DNA of 64,000 nucleotides from Steinernema hermaphroditum (taxonomy: Eukaryota > Nematoda > Chromadorea > Rhabditida > Steinernematidae): positions 5,022,001 through 5,086,000 of the forward strand of contig CM059622.1 of NCBI GenBank assembly GCA_030435675.1, written 5' to 3'. Position 1 is the stretch's first letter. The number at the start of each line of letters is the position of its first letter. Below, one piece after another: positions 56,817-64,000 of the stretch. Below the pieces are notes generated by a model. That model was not told the DNA's origin, did no database searches, and saw only the letters and a program-made list of their open reading frames with translations. Made by a program: the position numbers and the translations under genes.

Positions 56817-59324
56817 AGGATATACCTAGTTATCAGTCTTTAGGTCCTTTTGGTCTGTATTTGGGAAATCTATTTAATCACGTAAAGAATCGTTTCATTT
56901 TATCCAATTTTTGGTCCAGAAGTCTGGCGAATACGATGAGCAATGCCAACTTACATTTGTTTCACTTGTATATAATGCAGCAAAACACTTCAAGCGATTA
57001 CTGTGGGAAAGCATCAGAATCAATATGATAGTGCACATGCTCACCTCCTGAGGAAGTAAAATGCAGTGGAAAAAATGATTTGTTTTTGATATTTTCAGAA
57101 TTGAAAATATGGATATACTCCTGAAAGTGTTCCATAGAGATGGACGAAGGATATTTGGCCGTGCAATTCCAACGTCCACATGTCAATACAATGGACTATG
57201 GTCCATTCTGGAGACTCTGTACACTTCATGTTCCAGTACATCACAAAGATATTATCACATTTTTTGACATTTACTGGATAGGTTCTGTTGCGTTGCGATA
57301 TTCAACATTGGCTGCTCTATGTTTTTCTACTATTCTAGAACTCGAAATCGCAAACGGTCAAGCTGAGTCATAAAATGCGTGTTTCGATTGCACTCATCAT
57401 TTCGCCCGAAATTCGAAAAGTTTATATCGTTACAAAGCTTACATTATGCATTGTAGTAGATACTAGACGGTAACAAGATAACCATGTCTAGCACGATTAA
57501 TGTGGCCTTAAAGTTGTGAAAAAAGGAGACAAGATCTACGACCTGGATTATTAAAATCTGTTTTTGAGGGACACTCTGCTTTCTTGTGCCCGCCCTTGGA
57601 ACCACATGAACGCTGGACTTCTGGAATACCCTGTTTGTGTTCGATCCAAACGTATCAGCGTCGCAACCAGAGCTGTGTAGTCACTTTTCTGAGTCGTGCC
57701 ATTGGTGAAATGTATTTCAATGCAAAGGAAACAATTCTCCCAATGCAGAGGAAACACGTGCGCATTCCTTCGCTCCTTTTTTTCCACCCGCTCTAGGTAA
57801 ACACTGACTTTTAAAGTCTTGATCTTTATTCTCCTTTATGCGACGTGCGCTGTCATCTCGCATATCTTACTGTATTGCCGATTGTTGTAGTTCGGGCCTT
57901 CCGACACACACTCCAGGTGTATTTTGGCTCTCCCACCCTGCAAAACGATAATTGTTTGCGTCGGCGGTGGGGGTTGTGTTTTGATTTCTAGTTTATTGAA
58001 CAGCAGTCTTCGTAGATTAATGAATGAATTTAGTGTGGTCAAAGAGACAAAAAAACGTTGTAGATCTAAGTTTTTTTAATGCAACCCGAAAACTTTCAAG
58101 AAGTTGAGAGACAAGCTTGATCTTTTATTTAAATCTTAATTCATCCACGCGTTCTTTTGCACGTTCTCTGTTTTCAGTCTTTTTCTAAAATGAACTACCA
58201 TCTGCACTTTATATTCTCACCTCGTCCTACGATGCTCACGGTGCAAAACCGTTCCGGTTTTTACGGTTACTATTCGCATAGGTTCCTCACACGATACCGT
58301 ATCAGCATTCGTTCTTCGATTTCTGGTTCTGAACTTAGACGATGACGTGCGCGTTGAATAAAGACTATTCAGCACGATCTATCAAACTCCAACTGATCAG
58401 AATGCAGTTGGTCATTTCCACAAGCGCCAGCTGTCTGAAGGTTAACTGGAGGAACCTTTGCCAGTGATCGGTCGGCGATAGGCGCCAAAAGGTGCACCTT
58501 CACCTGGCTGCGGTTGCTGACCTGATATTTGCGTTGCCTAGCTGTATGGATTCTTTATTTGATGTTTGAGTTTACTTTTGTCTGCACATGTTAGCTCAAC
58601 TCAGTGATCCACCGTGTCTTGTCGCCCGCAGGGCTACTTGGCTTTCTAAAGGGTGCGAATTCATGCAGCCGCGTTCATCATTGAAATAATTATTGAAACA
58701 GTACTGCATTTCCGAAGTTAAATTTAAAATTGGACGAGAAAGAGACGAGCGACAAGCGCCGACTACCTATGTATGCATCATTCTTTTTCTTATAATTATT
58801 TTTTATTTTTGCTCGCTTCGCTTCGCATTGCATGAAGTTAAAAAAGAAAGAAACGCGGAATCTAGCAACAGGGCGATCGTGTTGGATTACTGATAAAACA
58901 TTTCGCTCTGAGTGCTATTACCGTAACTGTGATTCACCGAAATAAACAACGTATCATTTTTTTTAATTTGAAAGACTACAATTTGCAGATCCCAGTTTCA
59001 ATCGGCGGTGCAGTTGCGTTCTTCGGGTACATGGTATTACTTGCGTGCACTTATATTATTACGATATGTGTTTTTTTTTGTTAATGTTAGGAAAGCATCT
59101 TTAAAATTCTTTAAAATGCTATAATATGCATAAAAAAATCAATGTTTCGTTTATTTTCAATTATTTTTTTTATTTATTGGGTTGTTGTACTGAAAAAGGC
59201 GTCTGCGATAAACATTGCCTAAATTCACAGTGATGAACAGCGAACATCCTGAACCACGTGTATCGTTGGGTCTCAGCGCTTAAAGACACACATCGCTTGT
59301 AGTGTATGTTCTGAACCAGATGTC
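56817..59324. other. Gene-poor, AT-rich
   Basis: No supported gene on either strand; T-runs and A-runs are common near 58,050-58,100 and 58,790-59,180. Confidence 0.35.
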
Positions 59325-59590
59325 CAACCCGAGCATTATGTTATGTTAACTCCAACGTTTCCAGTTGGTTAAGTACCAGAACAGGCTATGGAAACATGTC
59401 CCATGTGGGTGAAACTCACAGTACTGTGACCACATAGCTACTCCTCATACCTAACGATTAAAGCGGCTAAATGCGGAAAAAATGACCCTGAGATTCTCCA
59501 AAAGTTCGACTATCCGAGACCGTATTTTTCCAAGTTGACCTTCAGAAACCTTCCGTAAAATTCAAAAAAGGAGCTGATGACCTGAAAGCA
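59325..59590 (+). repeat. Dispersed repeat family, copy 3
   Basis: Matches 21800-22035 in the same orientation and 45690-45800 inverted; see those entries. Non-coding. Confidence 0.45.
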
Positions 59591-60324
59591 CAATATCGTT
59601 GGACTAGATGCTCGAAGTCTGTAAACAATGAGTTAAACATATGTGATTATATCAGTAAGGATTCAATGAAGGGCTTCAAGGATTCAGGCGCCATTCATAA
59701 GTATTTGATGGCCTCGAGTAAAATATGGTTTTCGATGGTTTTCAAAAGATTACATAATGTAGCTGAAATCACATTTTCTGCTATTTATTTATGCCTGTGT
59801 CTTTCAGCACATCAAAGACTTACCTAATTTTGTCGTCCTGTGAGACTTTGCGAGATACAGCAAGGAATAAGAATAGTACGACCCCCGCGCGACGACCCAC
59901 TCGCTACCCTACCGTAGACCTGTTCTTCTCACCCACGCCACCAAAGCACATCAAAGAACATCTGCTGTAATAAACAACTTTTAATCTCTCTCCTTCTCCG
60001 TGCCCCCGTCTAAGAGCAAAAGAGCGTGGTCCCCGTCGCCACCGGCGTAGACGTCTTCGCCCCCACCATCAAATTAATCTTTGTTTACCACTCGCTTCCA
60101 GAATCGGCGGGGTCACCCGTACTCCGCTTCGCTCTTTGCCCCTCCGTCCCATGTTGCATTCTCGCGGGCACCACGCCACCTCCCGTGTGTTCACTGGTGT
60201 TTGAATTCTTCGCCGTCGCCGCCAGCGTCAACAGGCTTTCCCGTCTGCGTGCCGATAGCGCGCAAACTCTGCGTGTTCATTGGCCGCAGTCACTTGTTTA
60301 CATTCACCTTTGACAGATCACAAT
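59591..60324. other. Probable nuclear receptor promoter/5' leader
   Basis: GC rises from about 59,880 (CCCCGCGCGACGACCC) to the ATG at 60325; short ORFs here are probably 5' untranslated sequence. A CTACCGTAG word is at 59911-59919. Confidence 0.4.
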
Positions 60325-62029
60325 ATGCACCAGTCGATCGAAATAAATCACCACTTGCAAGCGTCGACCTCCGCGGTCTGCGACCTCCTCTTGACGTCGG
60401 CCAGCGTCGCCTCTACACCCTCGCCCGCCACACACAGAAAGAAGTCTGTCGTCTACTGCGCCGTCTGTGGCGATTTGGTACGTTTCGAGGGCGATTTGGG
60501 TGACTGGAAGTGGAAATTCCGAGAAAACCTTTCGCTCAAGCATGGATGCTTTCTTTAGACGTTTCAAAACCGGCAAATCCACTATGATTTTACAATTACA
60601 GTTGAACCAGAGAAAGCGAAATTATGTTTCACTACAATCGAGCTCCACAGTACACTTAAGGCAGTGAAATTTAGTTCTGTTTACCTGTTCCATGAAGTTG
60701 TGTTTCACATTTTTGAAAATTAGAAATTTCGATGATATCCCTCCGATGCGTTTGGTCAATGTAAGGTCGGAAATTTTGCTATTTTTATGGTTTCTTAAAT
60801 TGGTTTTCACTTTCATTTTCAACGTTTCCAAATCAGGAATCAAAGTTACGGAATATTATAATTGATCGTGCATAATTTTAAATAAATAAAAATAAAAATT
60901 ATGTTCTACTATGATCGAGCTCTGTTCAAATCATCGAAACTTCATTGGTACGATTGGTACGATAGATTTTTGGTGGTCTTTGCACAAGGGACAAAGCGCT
61001 TTTAACGTCTTTTTATTCCAACGTCTTTTTATATGGAAATCGAAAGGTTGCCCTGCACTAATAGGCGAGCTCATACGAAATTTGTATATATGCAGCCCTT
61101 AGATTTCATATCCGCATGAGTCATGCGCACCTACTTGTACTCTTGGAAAGTATAGTACAGTTGTTTTGTAGTTGAAACTTAATGAGTTCGTTCTATTTCC
61201 GACTCATTTATACCGTTAAAGATAGTGCCCTAGCTAAGACGCTTTCAAGAGAACCCCAGAAGGTGCCGTTTACTCTTAAAGGGCGAGTCATCCAAATTGT
61301 GTTTGACTGAATTCTTCGAAACCTATTTTGGATTTTTGAATTTTTTATTTCGAACTCTTTTTGAGCACTATTCTTTCTTTTTTTGCATCAAGTTCCAATG
61401 CAATGAGCAATCGTCATTCCAAAAAATGGCTCCATGTTGCGTTTTGTGATCGCCAAAAGTGCAACAATTTGCTACGTGCGTCTTGAGAAGATCGGCGCGT
61501 GTGTTCTCGGTGCGGCGGACATAAAATAGTCGGACGATAAGTGGAGCGTTTCTTCCTAAACGCCAAACAAGTCGGCGGTTTTTGTACTCGTGACCTATAT
61601 TTTGGTTGTAAGTTGAGTGGAAGTTCTGTTCTCTCTCTGTTTGTGGATCGGTGTGTTCTGATTTGTGACTTGTGCTTTGAACGGGGAAAGCCAAACATCT
61701 TAGAAATGCAGGGACCCTCGACCCTCCATGATTTCCTAACATCGCAACTTCAGGCCTACGGCAAACACTACGGTATCAACGCGTGCAACGGCTGCAAGGG
61801 TTTCTTCCGACGGAGCATCTGGAACAACCGCCAGTATCTGTGCCGTTTCCGCGGGTCGTGCATCATCGCCAAAGGTTGGTGCGATTAGTTCTGCCAGTGC
61901 CCTCCATTAATCCCACCCACCCGCGTCATTTCCTTTGTTTTTCTCACTTTCGCCTCCTTTTAGAACATCGGAACGTGTGCCGCGCGTGTCGCCTCAAGCA
62001 GTGCTTCGTCGCCGGAATGAATCCCAGAG
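60325..62029 (+). CDS. Nuclear hormone receptor, DNA-binding domain exons (3' part not found)
   Basis: Ligand-regulated-type transcription factor. Exons: 60325-60477, 61754-61874, 61964-62029; ends in phase 1 at a GTCAGT donor. The first exon gives 44 Ser/Thr/His-rich residues, then CAVCGDL. Exon 2 gives [20 protein letters not shown] (P-box CNGCK) and YLCRFRGSC; exon 3 gives [18 protein letters not shown]. All eight zinc cysteines are present, making two C4 fingers. The CNGCK P-box and KHYG context point to the HNF4-derived nematode group. No ligand-binding-domain exon is seen in the remaining 2 kb, so the gene probably continues past the window. The frame is also open from 61541 into exon 2 with an ATG at 61706, giving a possible alternative start. 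Confidence 0.9.
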
Positions 62030-62768
62030 GTCAGTGCACAGCTTGAATCTTCCAATAATTGAGCCAATACGTGTTTCTGGTGTTCGTTTGTTTGGAAAAC
62101 GCAGATTCAGAGTGAAATAAGAGTCAAAATGGGGTGGTCGTCAGTGTTAAATTCAAAAAAGCTGTGGTATGGAAGCGTTGTAGGTTAGACCCAAAATTGT
62201 TGGTGAGTGCAAAGTGATACGAAGAGGGGACTTTTCGATCGGGACGCAAGTTTCCAATGGTACCGAGCCTTATCAAATTTTTATCAGCGCCGCAGCATGG
62301 GTAAGAGTCGTCTCTTTTCTATCGTATGACTATGTAGGAATTGCTCTTTTTGACATGCCTTTGTTCACTTACTGTCATTCTCTTGTGCGTCTTTTCTTTT
62401 TTGTTAGTGAAACGGATGTTGTCAGGCCGTTTTCTGTTAAGGCACGAACTGGATGGTGTTTCATTATATAGACTGTAACATTTCAACCTTGTTCAGTATT
62501 CAGGTATCGAATGATCCTGAAATATAAAAAATTCCGCGCTTTTAGACTGCTCTTGTAGTCATTAAAATCTTTTATTTTATCCCACCCAGAATGGCAACCT
62601 TTTGAACTTCTACCGTAATCGTTCAAACGAAAGACATGTGATCTTATCAACTTGTTTTATCGGCGACATGCCAAGTCCTGGAGACGTCTCATCAAAAGCC
62701 TTTAAAAAGAGCGACAACTCCACACAGCCATAACTTTCGATGATATTTGACATTTGCCACGTTTGATG

Positions 62769-62798
62769 CTACAGTACTACGATACTGGAGTACTGTAG
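62769..62798. repeat. Perfect 10-bp hairpin
   Basis: CTACAGTACT and AGTACTGTAG around a 10-base loop. Same CTACxGTA core as the words found throughout the window. Confidence 0.7.
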
Positions 62799-63896
62799 TA
62801 TCAATAGAGTTATGTTGCTGTCGCACCAAGATTCCGCTGATGACTGATATTGGGTCTTTATAAAGCTACCATACGCTATTTAACAAACATCTTCAGTACT
62901 ACCGTAGACTTTTTTCTTAATTAGAGCATTTGTTAATGTACGCGGAACATTCCAGAAACACGGAAGACCGTATAACGGGTTTGTTTACGCTCACTCAGTC
63001 TCGTGTTCGCTTGCTTGTGACGATCAAAAGTCAGAACATCGGCATGTTGTCATGTACACAGACACGTATCACCATACTGATGCGCTGAGACGGTTTTCTC
63101 CTACTGTACTATTTGACTGGTGTCTATTCTATTCATCCAGTGCTGTTAGGGCCAACAAACAGTTTTTCTATTCTAGTCATTTTTGCACAAATTAAGCAGT
63201 CTTTGTAAGTTCGGTTTGGTCAGACATGAGAGTAAAAAGGCTGTTTCTAATGAACTCTGTGCTATAATGGACCATCACAAAGGCACGTTTGACGTGATTT
63301 CAACCGTAGGAACACTCGTGGTAGATTAGTAAACATCTATCACCTCTGTGCCCAGGTGCTTTAAAGTATAATAGTTGCAATCATAGGCAGTTGGGCAGCT
63401 GTACTTCGACTGCCTTATGCGAGTGCTCTATACTCTGTGCTCTTCTAAGAGTAACGGACAATTTTGTACCCAAATTCGTAAAATCTGAATAGAAGATGTT
63501 TTTGAGGCTGTCTTTAGAGAGATATTCAGCCTGAAATTATCTATCAATCGTATCGAATTGCCTCTTCTAATCCTATTTTGTGTTTCGTCTGACGTAGAGA
63601 AAAATTAATCTTTTGCTGTTTGGTCATGCGATCGTACGTGTTTTCATATCGTCTTGTTTACTCGACTGCCTTCTTTGCAATTGATCAACAACTTTGTATT
63701 ATGTTCCGGTCTCGTAGACACTCATGGTGGCATGACGGCGCCACTGTAAATTGACTGGCGACGCTCTTTGCCCTCGAAGCACGTTGCCTTTGCCCTGAGG
63801 GGCGACGCTCCAATGATCGGCGCGTGTTGATATGACAAACTACAAGGTGACAGGGAATTCCCGACCTCCAAGGAATCACTGGTCATTTGTTCTTGT

Positions 63897-63977
63897 AGCC
63901 GTCTGAGGCCCCGCCTTTTGACCTTTATTCTCAGTTCCTAGACGGTATAAAAGGTTCTAGTTAAGTCTCAGACGGCT
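63897..63977. repeat. 81-bp inverted-repeat element or fragment
   Basis: Perfect 11-bp arms AGCCGTCTGAG (63897-63907) and CTCAGACGGCT (63967-63977). Size suits a small MITE; target duplications are not obvious. Confidence 0.5.
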
Positions 63978-64000
63978 TGACTAGACATATAGCTCTCATT

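Larger units (their letters stand above)
62030..64000. other. Nuclear receptor intron or 3' flank
   Basis: No exon recognised. Holds a perfect hairpin (62769-62798), CTACCGTA words at 62610 and 62899, and an inverted pair at 63897-63977. Confidence 0.4.

Overview
The window is nuclear DNA from a free-living, Caenorhabditis-like (rhabditid) nematode. The evidence is many 38-60 bp introns with TTTCAG-type acceptors, acceptor-like sites a few bases upstream of start codons (spliced-leader trans-splicing), same-strand gene clusters spaced 150-280 bp apart as in nematode operons, TTAGGC telomere-type hexamers in a minisatellite, and nematode-specific genes such as unc-87. Gene models below are exon chains that I built by reading splice sites and keeping frame. 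None has been checked against RNA.

Layout. 1-4,418 (minus): a likely operon csn-2 > vps-34 > MEAF6/EAF6; VPS-34 appears to lack its C2 domain. 5,045-8,437 (minus): a DHHC palmitoyltransferase with a tRNA-Leu(AAG) inside its first intron. 8,607-9,378 (plus): an orphan with an N-myristoylation signal, whose coding end overlaps the convergent gene by 12 bp. 9,367-11,167 (minus): exos-3 > UPF0598 operon, possibly with a further upstream ORF. 11,901-14,108 (plus): snu-13 and BDP1, the latter with a tandemly amplified exon-intron unit. 14.2-14.7 kb: repeats. 14,926-18,501 (plus): a multi-pass DMT/TPT-like transporter. 18.5-20.5 kb: MITEs and little coding. 20,575-26,589 (plus): unc-87 with three alternative first exons. 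27.0-34.7 kb (all minus): acyl-protein thioesterase, kelch protein, V-ATPase subunit c, an acidic orphan, TAF5. 35.1 kb: tRNA-Ile(AAT). 36.4-43.2 kb (plus): two Wnt genes, the first atypical and apparently truncated, separated by a telomere-like 46-bp minisatellite. 43.2-60.3 kb: a 17-kb gene-poor stretch with mobile-element debris, including a hAT-type MITE with an 8-bp target duplication. 60.3-62.0 kb (plus): 5' part of a nuclear hormone receptor gene whose ligand-binding exons are not seen in the window.

Functionally the left 35 kb is mostly housekeeping: signalosome, autophagy lipid kinase, histone acetyltransferase, RNA exosome, snRNP/snoRNP, Pol III and Pol II initiation factors, proton pump and muscle thin-filament protein. 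The right half holds developmental regulators (Wnt, nuclear receptor) with large introns and flanks. Several genes (csn-2, vps-34, exos-3, taf-5, unc-87) are, as I remember, on chromosome I in C. elegans. That suggests a conserved linkage group and makes lin-44 the natural candidate for one of the Wnt genes, but I could not verify this.
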